A DNA stretch of 64,000 nt from Sphingobacterium nematocida (GCF_900168125.1 NZ_FUZF01000019.1:1-64000); one strand, 5' to 3'. Shown: positions 1 through 8,703, counted from the stretch's first letter. Numbers and translations: made by a program. Notes: a model not told the origin generated them from the letters alone.

Positions 1-534
1 CAGTAGAAGAAAGAAAAAGAAGTTGAATATCCCGTTTGTAGACAGTTCATTCAATGCTTCCGGACCAAATGCTATGGTGATCAACATCCCCAGAGCGACA
101 TAGATTACGATAATAAATAATCCGTAGAGAAAGGCCTGGGATATCGCTTTGGAGCGGCTGCCCGACTTCTTGGTAAAGAAGCTGACCGTAAGTGGTACCA
201 TAGGAAAGATACAGGGCATAAAGAATGCCGCAAATCCGCCTAAAAGACCGGCTATAAAGATTCCCCACATGGATTTGTCTTCGGTAGAAGCACCATTTGT
301 AGGCACAGCACCGGCCGTTTCGCTCTGTACAGCGGTACTATCTAGCTGTGTAGTATCTTGTCCATCAGAGAATACTAGCTCTTCAGGCACTTCGCTCCCT
401 TGAGAACTGTCCGATACACTACCATCGGTAAATGTAAGACCTGAAACATCAGCCAGACTATCCGCCTCTTGGCCGATAGCTACCCCTGAAAATAGCAGTA
501 ACAGAATAGAAAAAACATACAATAATGCTTTCAT
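1..534 (-). CDS. DsbD-like thiol:disulfide interchange protein, N-terminal part (cut by window edge)
   Basis: The reverse strand opens with ATG at 534 and stays open for 178 codons to the left edge, so only the N-terminus is present. A signal peptide of about 21 residues (start MKALLYVF, ending near AIGQ) is followed by an acidic Ser/Thr-rich linker. A hydrophobic segment then carries FMPCIFPMVPLTVSFF, the first-helix signature of the DsbD/CcdA membrane domain with its redox-active cysteine, and a further membrane segment follows. DsbD proteins move electrons from cytoplasmic thioredoxin to periplasmic partners. The usual N-terminal immunoglobulin-like DsbD domain appears to be replaced by the short linker, as in many Bacteroidota homologues. 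The C-terminal thioredoxin domain, if present, lies outside the window. Confidence 0.85.
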   Translation of the reverse strand, partial: MKALLYVFSILLLLFSGVAIGQEADSLADVSGLTFTDGSVSDSSQGSEVPEELVFSDGQDTTQLDSTAVQSETAGAVPTNGASTEDKSMWGIFIAGLLGGFAAFFMPCIFPMVPLTVSFFTKKSGSRSKAISQAFLYGLFIIVIYVALGMLITIAFGPEALNELSTNGIFNFFFFLLL

Positions 535-585
535 AATTTTAGCTTAAAGAGATTAGTTTTTATTAAACCAACTTAAGTGAGGACC

Positions 586-607
586 ACCGGGATCCGAAAA
601 CCCCGGT
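586..607. other. GC-rich hairpin upstream of the DsbD-like gene
   Basis: ACCGGG at 586-591 pairs with CCCGGT at 602-607 around a 10-nt loop. There is no T run, so it is not a clear terminator. It lies in the leader of the DsbD-like gene and could be an mRNA structure. Confidence 0.3.
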
Positions 608-629
608 TTACCACACAAACACAAACAAC

Positions 630-647
630 ACCTAAATAAATTTAGGT
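630..647 (-). terminator. Candidate terminator of the cysteine-synthase-like gene
   Basis: ACCTAAAT at 630-637 and ATTTAGGT at 640-647 form a perfect 8-bp stem with a 2-nt spacer. Read on the reverse strand it is followed by a GT-rich tail, just past the stop codon of the gene at 660-1736. The stem is AT-rich, so confidence is limited. Confidence 0.4.
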
Positions 648-659
648 TGAAACAAATTC

Positions 660-1736
660 TTATAACATGTTCGATCCGAACAAAGGCTTTTCTAAACGCG
701 CAATAGGTTGGAATCCAGAAAAATTCAATCCTGTAGAGATATAACCCTCTTTAACAGGCTGTTCTTTAACAAGATCAGTACTTAAATATTTTTTATTATC
801 ATCACACAAAAGTGTAACCACAACTGCGTCGTCACCCAATTCTTCTTTCAACTTGATCGCACCGATTACATTTGCACCCGAAGAAATACCAACAGCCAGT
901 CCCAGCTGACCCGCTAATTTTTGAGCCATAATGATTGAATCTCCATCAGAGGCACAAACTACAGAATCTAACTCATCCAATTTAACAATGGCAGGTATAA
1001 ATTCATCTGAAATACCTTGAATGCGGTGCGCTCCTACTTTATAACCAGTAGTCAAAGTAGGACTTTCCTGTGGTTCTAAAGGATGTATTTTAACAGCAGG
1101 ATTATAGTTTTTCAATTGCTTACCCACTCCCATAACTGTACCTCCTGTACCTACACCGGCTACAAAAGCATCCGCCACCAATCCTTTGGAAGCTAATTGC
1201 AATGCAATTTCTTTACCAGTGGTAAGTTCATGTGCTTCTGCGTTGTATTCATTTTCAAATTGTCTAGGCAAGAACACTCCACCTTGAGCAGCAAGCTCTT
1301 CGCTAAGACTGATACTTCCAAGAAAACCACCTTCTTCTTTACTAATCAATTGAATCTCCGCCCCCATACTTTTGATAATATCGATACGCTCTTTACTCAA
1401 CCAATTTGGCATAATGATTTTTACGTCATGCCCTAAAGCCTTACCAATAGCAGAGAACGCAATCCCTGTGTTACCACTAGTAGCTTCTACAATCATATCT
1501 GTCGATTTGATATCGCCATTCGTATATGCCTTATAAAGGATGTACAACGCCATACGATCTTTGATACTTCCAGTAAGATTATAATTCTCACACTTCACAT
1601 AGATCTTACCCGGCTTACCTTTGTACACATATTGCAATTCTAGCATAGGTGTATTCCCAACTAAACACCACAAATGCTTAAAGCGACTTTCCAATTCTGG
1701 TGATAAACATTTACTGAAAGTAGTTTCCTCTATCAT
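660..1736 (-). CDS. PLP-dependent cysteine synthase family protein
   Basis: This 358-residue protein belongs to the fold-type II PLP enzymes related to O-acetylserine sulfhydrylase and cystathionine beta-synthase. The PLP lysine is K59 in NLTGSIKDRMA (canonical NPSGSVKDR). TSGNTG at about 86-91 binds the substrate carboxylate, and GVGTGGT near 195-201 grips the PLP phosphate. A C-terminal stretch of roughly 40 residues exceeds the minimal CysK core, and there are no CBS domains. It probably makes cysteine or a related amino acid from an activated serine, but the substrate cannot be fixed from sequence. The gene is divergent from an Lrp/AsnC regulator across about 200 bp, suggesting regulation by that neighbour. 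Confidence 0.85.
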   Translation of the reverse strand: MIEETTFSKCLSPELESRFKHLWCLVGNTPMLELQYVYKGKPGKIYVKCENYNLTGSIKDRMALYILYKAYTNGDIKSTDMIVEATSGNTGIAFSAIGKALGHDVKIIMPNWLSKERIDIIKSMGAEIQLISKEEGGFLGSISLSEELAAQGGVFLPRQFENEYNAEAHELTTGKEIALQLASKGLVADAFVAGVGTGGTVMGVGKQLKNYNPAVKIHPLEPQESPTLTTGYKVGAHRIQGISDEFIPAIVKLDELDSVVCASDGDSIIMAQKLAGQLGLAVGISSGANVIGAIKLKEELGDDAVVVTLLCDDNKKYLSTDLVKEQPVKEGYISTGLNFSGFQPIARLEKPLFGSNML

Positions 1737-1937
1737 TATTTATTTAATAAATTATATTTTTAGATATTTTCGAATATAATATGGCCTTTCTACCAAACAG
1801 CACAAAATTCCAACAAAACAAAATAATATTCAACACAACACAATCAAATCGATAATTTTTATCGAATACAAAAACAAAACCAATAAAAAATACAGATTAA
1901 AATAGTAATTTAGCGGCGTCACCAAAAAAAATACGTA

Positions 1938-2396
1938 ATGGAATTGGATCAAACGGATATGAAGCTCCTTAAGTTACTTCAAGAGGATGCGACCCTTAGC
2001 AACAAGGAATTATCACTAAAGCTACATAAATCTATAGCCGCCGTACATGAAAGAGTAAAAAAACTTAAAGCAGCGGGATATATCAGAAAAACTGTCGCTA
2101 TACTAGATCGACACAAAATAGGAATTGGGCTAATTTCTTTCTCACAGGTATTTTTAAAAGCACACACCTATGAAGTTCTCAATGAGTTTGAACGGGAAGT
2201 AGCCAAATTTCCAGAAGTAATGGAATGTTACCAAATGGCTGGCTCGTACGACTTCATGTTACGTATAGCCACCAAAGATATGGATGCCTATCACTTATTT
2301 TTAAGACATAAACTAGCCGTACTCCCTCACGTAAGTACAGTACAAACCTATTTCGTACTCTCAGAAACAAAGAGTGAAACTGCTTACTCCTTCTAA
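1938..2396 (+). CDS. Lrp/AsnC family transcriptional regulator
   Basis: This 152-residue protein has the Lrp layout. An N-terminal winged helix (residues about 1-60, start MELDQTDMKLLKLLQEDATL, helix-turn-helix region LSNKELSLKLHKSIAAVHER) is followed by a RAM/AsnC ligand-binding domain (about 65-150, with VMECYQMAGSYDFMLRI and a closing VQTYFVLSETK). Lrp-type regulators bind DNA as dimers or higher oligomers and respond to amino acids. The divergent position next to the cysteine-synthase-like gene suggests it controls that gene and itself. The ArsC-like gene follows after 6 nt and is probably co-transcribed. Confidence 0.92.
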   Translation: MELDQTDMKLLKLLQEDATLSNKELSLKLHKSIAAVHERVKKLKAAGYIRKTVAILDRHKIGIGLISFSQVFLKAHTYEVLNEFEREVAKFPEVMECYQMAGSYDFMLRIATKDMDAYHLFLRHKLAVLPHVSTVQTYFVLSETKSETAYSF

Positions 2397-2402
2397 TAGC
2401 AA

Positions 2403-2771
2403 ATGAAAGCAAAATCCACTATTAAGATATACCATAACGAAATGTGCAGTAAAAGCTGTGCTGCACTACAACTTTTGGACAAAAATGGAGTAAATCCCGA
2501 GATCGTATCTTATCTAGACGGAACACTGGATACAGAAGAACTAAAGAACATATTAACGTTGCTCAAACTAAAACCCTACGATCTCATCCGTACCAATGAA
2601 CCCCTATTTCAGGAGCAATATAAGAACATGGTAGCAAGTGATGAACAATGGATTGAAATCATGCTGCAACACCCTATACTTATTGAACGTCCAATCGTCA
2701 TCAGAGACAATCAGGCAATCATCGGTCGTCCTATCGAAAGATTAGTAGATCTTCTGAAAGAAACGTCTTAA
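2403..2771 (+). CDS. ArsC/Spx-like glutaredoxin-type arsenate reductase family protein
   Basis: This 122-residue protein has the glutaredoxin-like ArsC fold. It begins with IKIYHNEMCSKSCAALQLL, in which C15 is the expected catalytic cysteine and C19 is also in the motif. It ends with HPILIERPIVIRDNQAIIGRP, the cis-proline and arginine segment of the family. Members reduce arsenate through glutathione or mycothiol, or have unknown redox roles as in YffB. No other arsenic gene is near, so arsenate reduction is not certain. The start lies 6 nt after the Lrp gene, indicating one transcript. A convergent hairpin terminator follows. Confidence 0.85.
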   Translation: MKAKSTIKIYHNEMCSKSCAALQLLDKNGVNPEIVSYLDGTLDTEELKNILTLLKLKPYDLIRTNEPLFQEQYKNMVASDEQWIEIMLQHPILIERPIVIRDNQAIIGRPIERLVDLLKETS

Positions 2772-2783
2772 ATATAAAACAAC

Positions 2784-2813
2784 AAGAGGATACTAATAAT
2801 AGCATCCTCTTTA
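2784..2813. terminator. Bidirectional terminator between the arsC-like gene and a lipoprotein gene
   Basis: AAGAGGAT at 2784-2791 pairs with ATCCTCTT at 2804-2811 around a 12-nt loop, between two convergent stop codons. The flanks are short A and T runs. Confidence 0.55.
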
Positions 2814-2836
2814 CAAACATTATAAATCAAACAACC

Positions 2837-3463
2837 TTAATTTTTCTTAAACTCTTTTAAACTTCCGTCTGCATTAAAGTATCCTGAATATTGCCCCCGT
2901 GTCCCCTGCACACCCGTCATCCACTGTCCTTCTTGCTTCATCACATTCAGATTATAGTAAATATGACCATCAATCTTTGCTCCTTCTACATCTTTGGATT
3001 TTTCTTCCAATTGTTTATAAATATCAGCTACGGTCTCAAATTTCAGACTATTCAAAGAAAATACATTTGATTTCATATCTCCTCCACCAGAAATCTGAAC
3101 CGGTTGGGGTTCCTGCCATTTGCCACCTTGGAACAGATAATCATCAATATTCTCCGGCTTCGTCGGGTCTTGAAGAGCCAACTGCACACGACCATCCTCG
3201 TAAAAATGAATATTTTGAAAAACCTGAATATCTTTACCTTTTAATTTAGCCATTTCTTTCAATTGTGTTTCGGCAGCCTTCAAAGCGTCACGATCCGTCA
3301 AGAAGTTCGCAGATTTTTCAGACTCACCTGTAGCAGGCCTGGATTCAGTTTTACCGTTCTCCTGCGTAGTCTGTGTATTATCAGTAGCCTTCTTGTTACT
3401 GTCACCACAGGCCGCAAATAATAAAGAGGAAAGTACGGCGATTGTCAATAGTTGCTTTTTCAT
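2837..3463 (-). CDS. Lipoprotein of unknown function
   Basis: This 208-residue protein starts with a lipoprotein signal (MKKQLLTIAVLSSLLFAACG, lipobox FAAC, lipidated cysteine at about residue 19). A low-complexity linker rich in Asn, Thr, Glu and Lys follows (about 22-52). The remaining 150 residues look like a beta-rich periplasmic domain with repeated hydrophobic and aromatic strands (IQVFQNIHFYEDGRVQLALQ, HIYYNLNVMKQEGQWMTGVQ). No family was recognised. It stands alone, between a convergent terminator and the terminator of tRNA-Pro. The first strong methionine directly precedes a typical signal, so the start is secure. Confidence 0.75.
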   Translation of the reverse strand: MKKQLLTIAVLSSLLFAACGDSNKKATDNTQTTQENGKTESRPATGESEKSANFLTDRDALKAAETQLKEMAKLKGKDIQVFQNIHFYEDGRVQLALQDPTKPENIDDYLFQGGKWQEPQPVQISGGGDMKSNVFSLNSLKFETVADIYKQLEEKSKDVEGAKIDGHIYYNLNVMKQEGQWMTGVQGTRGQYSGYFNADGSLKEFKKN

Positions 3464-3626
3464 TTTCTTATCATTTTAGTTTTTAATTCTTCATCAATAA
3501 ATTACTAAAGCAAAACTAAGCAGACAACGCATCGAAAAGAATCCCCGAAACCAGTGGTTTTTATAGGAGGGCTAGGACCGCGGGGCTAATTGAACCCCAG
3601 ATTCTCTTCCTTGCCCCTTGTAAACG

Positions 3627-3658
3627 AAAAAAGCCCTAACTTTTGTTAGAGCTTTTTG
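3627..3658 (-). terminator. Terminator downstream of tRNA-Pro
   Basis: On the reverse strand AGCTCTAAC and GTTAGGGCT form a stem (one G-T pair) closed by a 4-nt A loop, followed by a run of six T. It lies 3 nt past the 3' end of tRNA-Pro. Confidence 0.7.
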
Positions 3659-3660
3659 TG

Positions 3661-3734
3661 TCGGGGTGGCAGGATTCGAACCTACGACCTCCACATCCCA
3701 AATGTGGCGCGATACCGGGCTACGCTACACCCCG
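3661..3734 (-). tRNA. tRNA-Pro (anticodon TGG)
   Basis: Read on the reverse strand, the 74-nt sequence folds as a cloverleaf. The acceptor stem is CGGGGTG with CACCCCG, discriminator A. The anticodon arm CCACATTTGGGATGTGG carries TGG, and the T arm contains GGTTCGAATCC. CCA is not encoded. A T-rich hairpin terminator follows at once. Confidence 0.95.
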
Positions 3735-4038
3735 AAAAGGTATCACCTTTGAAAGTGATGCAAATATACATCGTTTTACAATTAAAACAAGTACTTTTTT
3801 TCATAAACAAACTAACATACTGATTTGGTGTAAGATATTTTTACAAACAACGGGTATCCAGTTGTGGAAAATAATCAAAGCCCTTTATCGTCTAGTTTAT
3901 TTTTTTTTTATACCTTTGCACTCGCTCTGAGGATCGGAGTAGAAGATTTTTAAAAAAGATTTTTAAATTAAATAAAAAAGCTGTAATATTGCATTCCGAT
4001 TTTTACAGGATATAAATCGTTTATAATTACTCAAAATC
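3735..4038 (+). promoter_or_regulatory. rplS upstream region with a Bacteroidota -7 element
   Basis: This gene-free 304 bp separates tRNA-Pro from rplS. TACCTTTG at 3911-3918 matches the Bacteroidota -7 consensus TAnnTTTG and follows a long T run, so a start near 3921 would give a leader of about 115 nt. There is no good TTG at the usual -33 distance. The A/T-rich leader (3950-4038) has no clear hairpin. An L19-type autoregulatory leader is possible but not shown. Confidence 0.5.
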
Positions 4039-4392
4039 ATGGATTTAGTAAAATTTGTAGAAGAACAAGCGGTCGTAAAGAATGAGATTCCCGCTTTCAA
4101 AGCAGGAGATACCATCAGCGTGCATTATAAAATTCGCGAAGGAAACAAAGAGCGTGTTCAGGTGTACCAAGGTGTAGTCATTCAATTAAACAGCGTAGGT
4201 GTTAACGCTACTTTTACCGTTCGTAAAATCTCTAACGGTATTGGGGTAGAACGTATTTTCCCTGCAAACTCTCCGAACATTGATAAAATTGAAATAAACA
4301 GCTACGGTAAAGTTCGTCGCGCTAAGTTATTTTACTTACGTGGACTTACTGGTAAAGCAGCTCGTATCAAATCTAAACGTATTTCTAAATAA
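4039..4392 (+). CDS. rplS: 50S ribosomal protein L19
   Basis: This 117-residue protein matches L19 along its length. The characteristic segments are FKAGDTISVHYKIREGNKER, RVQVYQGVVI, FTVRKISNGIGVERIFPANS and the C-terminal KVRRAKLFYLRGLTGKAARI. L19 sits at the interface of the 30S and 50S subunits. The gene is not in the common rpsP-rimM-trmD-rplS cluster here: it stands alone between tRNA-Pro and a strong terminator. The ATG start is preceded by an A/T-rich stretch, as usual in this phylum. Confidence 0.98.
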   Translation: MDLVKFVEEQAVVKNEIPAFKAGDTISVHYKIREGNKERVQVYQGVVIQLNSVGVNATFTVRKISNGIGVERIFPANSPNIDKIEINSYGKVRRAKLFYLRGLTGKAARIKSKRISK

Positions 4393-4423
4393 TTTAGATT
4401 TACGATATAGTAAAGCAAAAAAA

Positions 4424-4453
4424 GGATGCAAACAATGTTTGCATCCTTTTTTT
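4424..4453 (+). terminator. rplS terminator
   Basis: GGATGCAAAC at 4424-4433 and GTTTGCATCC at 4437-4446 form a perfect 10-bp stem with a 3-nt loop, preceded by a run of A and followed by seven T. It lies 32 nt after the rplS stop codon. Confidence 0.9.
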
Positions 4454-4544
4454 GTTGCCCCTCGCCCAACAGTTTCGCTAAATTAATTCAACATTTTAAT
4501 ATTTAAAACAGGTTTATTACGTATATTCATACCGATTATTGATT

Positions 4545-5651
4545 ATGCTAAAACCTTTTTATACACTCATCGCTTTCTTAACCATCGGAGCATATACCTA
4601 TGGTCAGGAAAATCTTGCGCAAATCTTAAACATGCAGTCTTCTCCGAAGATATATGCAGCAAAAAAAACACAAGAACCTATTCTCATCGATGGCATAGCT
4701 AACGAAGCTGCCTGGGAAGAGGCTCTTTGGTCAGACGACTTTGTCGATATTGAAGGGAATATTAAACCTAAACCAAGATTCGACACCAAGGTAAAAATGC
4801 TATGGGATGACAAATACCTTTACATCTATGCACAATTAGAGGAACCTCATATATGGGGCACCTTGACAGAGCATGATGCTATTATCTACCACGATAATGA
4901 TTTCGAGGTATTCATAAAACCGAGCGAACATCAGTCTTTATATTATGAGATTGAAGTGAATGCACTAAACACAATTATGGATCTCATGATGGCAAAACCC
5001 TACCGGCTAGGGGGCGAGGCTATCATGCACTGGGATGTCAAAAATCTAAAATCTGCGGTACATATAGAGGGCACCCTGAACAATCCCAATGACATAGACC
5101 AATATTGGAGTGTCGAGATGGCTATACCTTTTACATCTATAAGTTCATTCGGAAGAACCTCCACCCCAAAGGTTAATGACTTTTGGCATATCAATTTTTC
5201 AAGGGTACAATGGCAACACTCGATCCAAAATGGACAATACAAACGAAAAGTAGAAAACGGAAAACGATTAGCAGAAGATAACTGGGTGTGGTCTCCCATA
5301 GGAATAATCAATATGCATTATCCCGAAAAATGGGGATACATTCAGTTTACGGATAACGTGAAAACCAACGATCTAGCAAAATCACATCGAATCGAACAAG
5401 TCGCTTGGGATATTTATTATCTTCAACAACTATATTCCCAAAGCACCCGTGCAAAGTATAGTGGAAAATTAGAGTCATTACCTGGCTTCGACAAAGTTCT
5501 GAAAAGCAAGATGGCAGGCATTAAACACACTATAACCATCAATAAAAGCAAGACACTTTACAAAATAGAGTTAACGGATACAAATAATCACCTCAAAGTT
5601 ACCATAGACAACTTTGGCAATTATACCATATCTGATGAAATATCCATGTAG
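4545..5651 (+). CDS. Secreted carbohydrate-binding family 9-like protein
   Basis: The first residues (MLKPFYTLIAFLTIGAYTYGQ) form a signal peptide. The ATG at 4545 is chosen over a TTG two codons upstream. Residues about 45-265 match the CBM9-like beta-sandwich of many Bacteroidota proteins: ILIDGIANEAAWEEALWS, then KVKMLWDDKYLYIYAQLEEP, DNDFEVFIKP, YYEIEVNALNTIMDLMM, and WSVEMAIPFTSI followed by a closing INFSRVQW. This domain binds sugars or sits beside glycoside hydrolases. The C-terminal 100 residues are unassigned. A Tat-exported glycosidase-like gene follows in the same direction, suggesting a shared role in using an external glycan. Confidence 0.8.
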   Translation: MLKPFYTLIAFLTIGAYTYGQENLAQILNMQSSPKIYAAKKTQEPILIDGIANEAAWEEALWSDDFVDIEGNIKPKPRFDTKVKMLWDDKYLYIYAQLEEPHIWGTLTEHDAIIYHDNDFEVFIKPSEHQSLYYEIEVNALNTIMDLMMAKPYRLGGEAIMHWDVKNLKSAVHIEGTLNNPNDIDQYWSVEMAIPFTSISSFGRTSTPKVNDFWHINFSRVQWQHSIQNGQYKRKVENGKRLAEDNWVWSPIGIINMHYPEKWGYIQFTDNVKTNDLAKSHRIEQVAWDIYYLQQLYSQSTRAKYSGKLESLPGFDKVLKSKMAGIKHTITINKSKTLYKIELTDTNNHLKVTIDNFGNYTISDEISM

Positions 5652-5693
5652 CAGAATCTACAAAAACACAGATAAAAACACGTTGGACATTTT

Positions 5694-5724
5694 ATCCCGA
5701 CCAGTCGGAATAAGTTAATGTCAA
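5694..5724. repeat. Dispersed leader repeat containing CCGACCAGTCGG
   Basis: This 31-nt stretch, 22 nt before the start of the Tat-exported glycosidase-like gene, recurs in reverse complement at 23028-23058 in the sppA leader with about three differences. It includes a near-palindrome CCGACCAGTCGG followed by AAGTTAATG. Confidence 0.6.
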
Positions 5725-5746
5725 ATAAAAAACAGGTTATAAACAT

Positions 5747-6823
5747 ATGAATAGTAGAAGAAACTTCATTAAAGCTGCCGGCCTGGGGTTGGCTTCATTA
5801 CAACTTACGCCACAGCAACTACTGGCAAAGGATCAGTCTACACCATTATTATTTGATTTTTGGTTATGGGCGCGCCCCAATGCGTCTGAATCAGAATCTG
5901 TACTAAAGAAAAGATATCAAAGTTACAAAGATGCTGGTGTACGTGGGATATTTTTCGAGAGCTATATTCCCAAACATTTTCAATTGGCAAAACAATACGG
6001 CTTAGAAACACATCGCTGGATGTGGACCATGAACCGCGGTGAAAAAGAATTACTAAATGCACATCCAGAATACTACGCTGTCAGTAGATCGGGTAAATCC
6101 TGCGCCACCAATCCTCCTTATGTGGATTACTATCGTTTTCTGTGCCCATCTCATCCCGATGTACCAAAATATCTCGAAGAGAAAGCCCGAGAACAGTTGG
6201 AGAAAGAAGATGTGGATGGACTACACCTTGACTATATTCGGTATCCGGACGTGGTACTTCCGGTCAACCTCTGGGGCAACTACAATCTAGACCAATCCAC
6301 AGAACTGGCTGATTATGACTTTTGCTACAGCAAATTCAGCAAAGATGCTTTCCTGAAAGAAACCGGTATAGACATCGACAAAGTAGAACGTCCAGAACAG
6401 AGTCTTTCGTGGAGATCATTCCGATACAGGCAGATCAACAAAGTGGTAAATAGAATTTGTGACGCTGCTAAAGACTATAAGAAGCCCGTTACAGCTGCCG
6501 TATTCCCTACGCCAGATCTAGCTCGTCGCATTGTGAGACAAGACTGGACAAACTGGAACTTATCCGGGGTATTCCCTATGATCTACCATGGCTTCTACAA
6601 AGAACCTATACACTGGATAGGCACGGCAGTCGCTGAGGGCGTAGAAGGGCTCCATGGCAAATTCCCGCTTTATGCTGGCCTATATCTACCTGATTTCAAA
6701 AACTTAACGGAACTCAAACAAGGCATAGTTCTGGCTAAAGAAAACGGAGCTGCAGGTATCTCTCTATTTGGCGAGACGGATTTTGATGCGCAAACTATCG
6801 CTTTGTTACAATCTATTCGTTAA
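5747..6823 (+). CDS. Tat-exported glycoside-hydrolase-like protein
   Basis: This 358-residue protein starts with a twin-arginine signal (NSRRNFIKAAGLGLASLQL). The mature part resembles the putative glycosyl-hydrolase-like TIM barrels of the GHL10/DUF187 group. Residues 35-45 hold FDFWLWARPN, VRGIFFESYI is near 65-74, and DVDGLHLDYIRYPD at 156-168 has the two aspartates typical of the active-site strand. GVFPMIYHGFY and a closing AAGISLFGETDF look like later barrel strands. The substrate is unknown. The upstream CBM9-like gene suggests a glycan. The start is fixed by the Tat motif. Confidence 0.72.
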   Translation: MNSRRNFIKAAGLGLASLQLTPQQLLAKDQSTPLLFDFWLWARPNASESESVLKKRYQSYKDAGVRGIFFESYIPKHFQLAKQYGLETHRWMWTMNRGEKELLNAHPEYYAVSRSGKSCATNPPYVDYYRFLCPSHPDVPKYLEEKAREQLEKEDVDGLHLDYIRYPDVVLPVNLWGNYNLDQSTELADYDFCYSKFSKDAFLKETGIDIDKVERPEQSLSWRSFRYRQINKVVNRICDAAKDYKKPVTAAVFPTPDLARRIVRQDWTNWNLSGVFPMIYHGFYKEPIHWIGTAVAEGVEGLHGKFPLYAGLYLPDFKNLTELKQGIVLAKENGAAGISLFGETDFDAQTIALLQSIR

Positions 6824-6840
6824 GAAACATTTTTATATTT

Positions 6841-6869
6841 CTGTGTATTGGCTTTGCCCCAATACACAG
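6841..6869 (+). terminator. Hairpin after the glycosidase-like gene
   Basis: CTGTGTATTGG at 6841-6851 and CCAATACACAG at 6859-6869 form a perfect 11-bp stem with a 7-nt loop. The following T run is weak, so it may stop transcription only partly before pyrG. Confidence 0.55.
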
Positions 6870-6943
6870 TCCATTCTTAGAACAGATAGCGTTAATAAAT
6901 TTCAAGATTATTTTTTAAATAACTCCAATCCCGAAAAATATAG

Positions 6944-6951
6944 TATCTTTG
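6944..6951 (+). promoter_or_regulatory. pyrG promoter, -7 element
   Basis: TATCTTTG matches TAnnTTTG and lies 71 nt before the pyrG start. No clear TTG is seen at -33. Confidence 0.55.
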
Positions 6952-7022
6952 TACCCCGTACATAAGGCAGATGTTTGGATACTAATTTCATTCATCTTTC
7001 GTAGAAAATTCCATTAATTGCT

Positions 7023-8639
7023 ATGACTAAATACATCTTTGTTACGGGCGGCGTAACCTCGTCGTTAGGGAAAGGTATTATTGCAGCTTCCCTTGCTAAA
7101 CTTTTACAAGCACGTGGCTTTAAAGTTACCATTCAAAAGTTCGACCCTTACATCAACATCGATCCAGGAACACTTAATCCCTATGAACATGGCGAGTGCT
7201 ATGTTACAGAAGATGGTGCCGAGACCGATTTGGATTTAGGTCACTACGAGCGCTTTTTAAATGTCCCTACGTCTCAAGCAAACAATGTTACTACAGGCCG
7301 TATCTACAAGCACGTTATTGAAAAAGAAAGAGAAGGCGCTTACCTCGGAAAAACCGTCCAGGTCATCCCACATATTACAGATGAGATAAAACGTCGCATG
7401 CAGCTTTTGGGGCAAAATGGCGGGTATGATATCATCATTACAGAATTAGGTGGCACAGTTGGTGATATCGAGTCTCTTCCTTTTATAGAGGCTGTACGTC
7501 AGCTCCGTTGGGAATTAGGCAACAATGATTCTTTAGTTATCCATCTAACTCTAGTACCTTATCTTGCTGCAGCTGGTGAGTTAAAGACTAAACCTACACA
7601 GCATTCTGTAAAGACCTTATTAGAATATGGTGTACAACCTGATATTTTAGTATGTCGCACAGAACATAAACTGACACCGGAGATCCGCAAAAAACTGGCT
7701 CTATTTTGCAATGTAAACATAAATGCCGTAGTTGAATCGATCGATGCATCTACCATTTACGATGTACCATTATTGATGCTGAAAGAACAGTTGGACAAAA
7801 CGGTATTGACTAAACTGAAGCTTTCAACTAAGAATGAACCAGATTTGGACAACTGGAAAACATTCCTTGGTCGTCTTAAAAACCCAACCACCGAAGTCAA
7901 TATCGGTTTAGTCGGTAAATATGTTGAACTCCCTGATGCCTACAAATCAATCGTAGAAGGATTCATCCATGCAGGATCTGCAAATGAGACGAAGGTAAAA
8001 GTTAAATACATAGCTGCAGAAAGCGTGTCTCCTGAGAATGTGGTAGACAAATTAAAAGGTCTGGACGGTGTATTAGTCGCTCCAGGATTTGGCGAACGTG
8101 GACTAGAAGGAAAACTAACAACGATTAAATATGTTCGAGAGAACAAAATCCCTTTCTTCGGAATTTGCTTAGGTATGCAATGTGCCGTTATTGAATTTGG
8201 CCGTAATGTACTGGGATTGACGGGAGCGAACAGCTTCGAGATGGACGAGAACACACCATACCCTGTCATTAATTTGATGGAAGAACAAAAGAACATTACA
8301 AACATGGGTGGAACGATGCGCTTAGGAGCATACGACTGCGATATCAAAAAGGGGACAAAAGCTTTTGCCATATACGGTAAGACAAAGATCTCAGAACGTC
8401 ACCGCCACCGCTATGAATTCAATAATGCCTATTTAAAAGACTATGAAAAGGCAGGAATGATAGCCTCTGGATTCAATCCAGAAACCGGATTGGTAGAAAT
8501 AGTAGAACTTAAAGACCATCCATTCTTTGTTGCAGGACAATTTCATCCAGAATTAAAGTCAACTGTTGCAAATCCTCACCCACTTTTTGTTAGTTTTGTA
8601 GCCGCTTCTTTGGCAAACAAGAAAGTGGTTACGAAGTAA
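7023..8639 (+). CDS. pyrG: CTP synthase
   Basis: This 538-residue enzyme converts UTP, ATP and glutamine to CTP in the cytoplasm. The N-terminal amidoligase domain shows KYIFVTGGVTSSLGKGIIAASL with its P-loop, FDPYINIDPGTLNPYEHGE, and ELGGTVGDIESLPF. The C-terminal class I glutamine amidotransferase domain has the nucleophile C382 in FFGICLGMQ and the His-Glu pair in GQFHPELKS. Length is normal for the family. yidC lies 64 nt downstream on the same strand with no clear terminator between, so read-through is likely. Bacteroidota often keep pyrG and yidC together. Confidence 0.98.
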   Translation: MTKYIFVTGGVTSSLGKGIIAASLAKLLQARGFKVTIQKFDPYINIDPGTLNPYEHGECYVTEDGAETDLDLGHYERFLNVPTSQANNVTTGRIYKHVIEKEREGAYLGKTVQVIPHITDEIKRRMQLLGQNGGYDIIITELGGTVGDIESLPFIEAVRQLRWELGNNDSLVIHLTLVPYLAAAGELKTKPTQHSVKTLLEYGVQPDILVCRTEHKLTPEIRKKLALFCNVNINAVVESIDASTIYDVPLLMLKEQLDKTVLTKLKLSTKNEPDLDNWKTFLGRLKNPTTEVNIGLVGKYVELPDAYKSIVEGFIHAGSANETKVKVKYIAAESVSPENVVDKLKGLDGVLVAPGFGERGLEGKLTTIKYVRENKIPFFGICLGMQCAVIEFGRNVLGLTGANSFEMDENTPYPVINLMEEQKNITNMGGTMRLGAYDCDIKKGTKAFAIYGKTKISERHRHRYEFNNAYLKDYEKAGMIASGFNPETGLVEIVELKDHPFFVAGQFHPELKSTVANPHPLFVSFVAASLANKKVVTK

Positions 8640-8703
8640 TCCGCTTTATTCTAATTGACAAAAAGCAGAAAGAGAAAAATAGAAATGGAATAATTTATAA
8701 TAG

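Noticed and set aside
1197..1436. 79-codon plus-strand ORF within the cysteine-synthase-like gene
   Set aside because: It lies entirely antisense to a well-supported enzyme and shows no domain or start context.
3541..3620. Possible structured RNA next to tRNA-Pro
   Set aside because: Short GC-rich complementary pieces (such as GGGG with CCCC) exist, but no consistent fold or known family could be supported.
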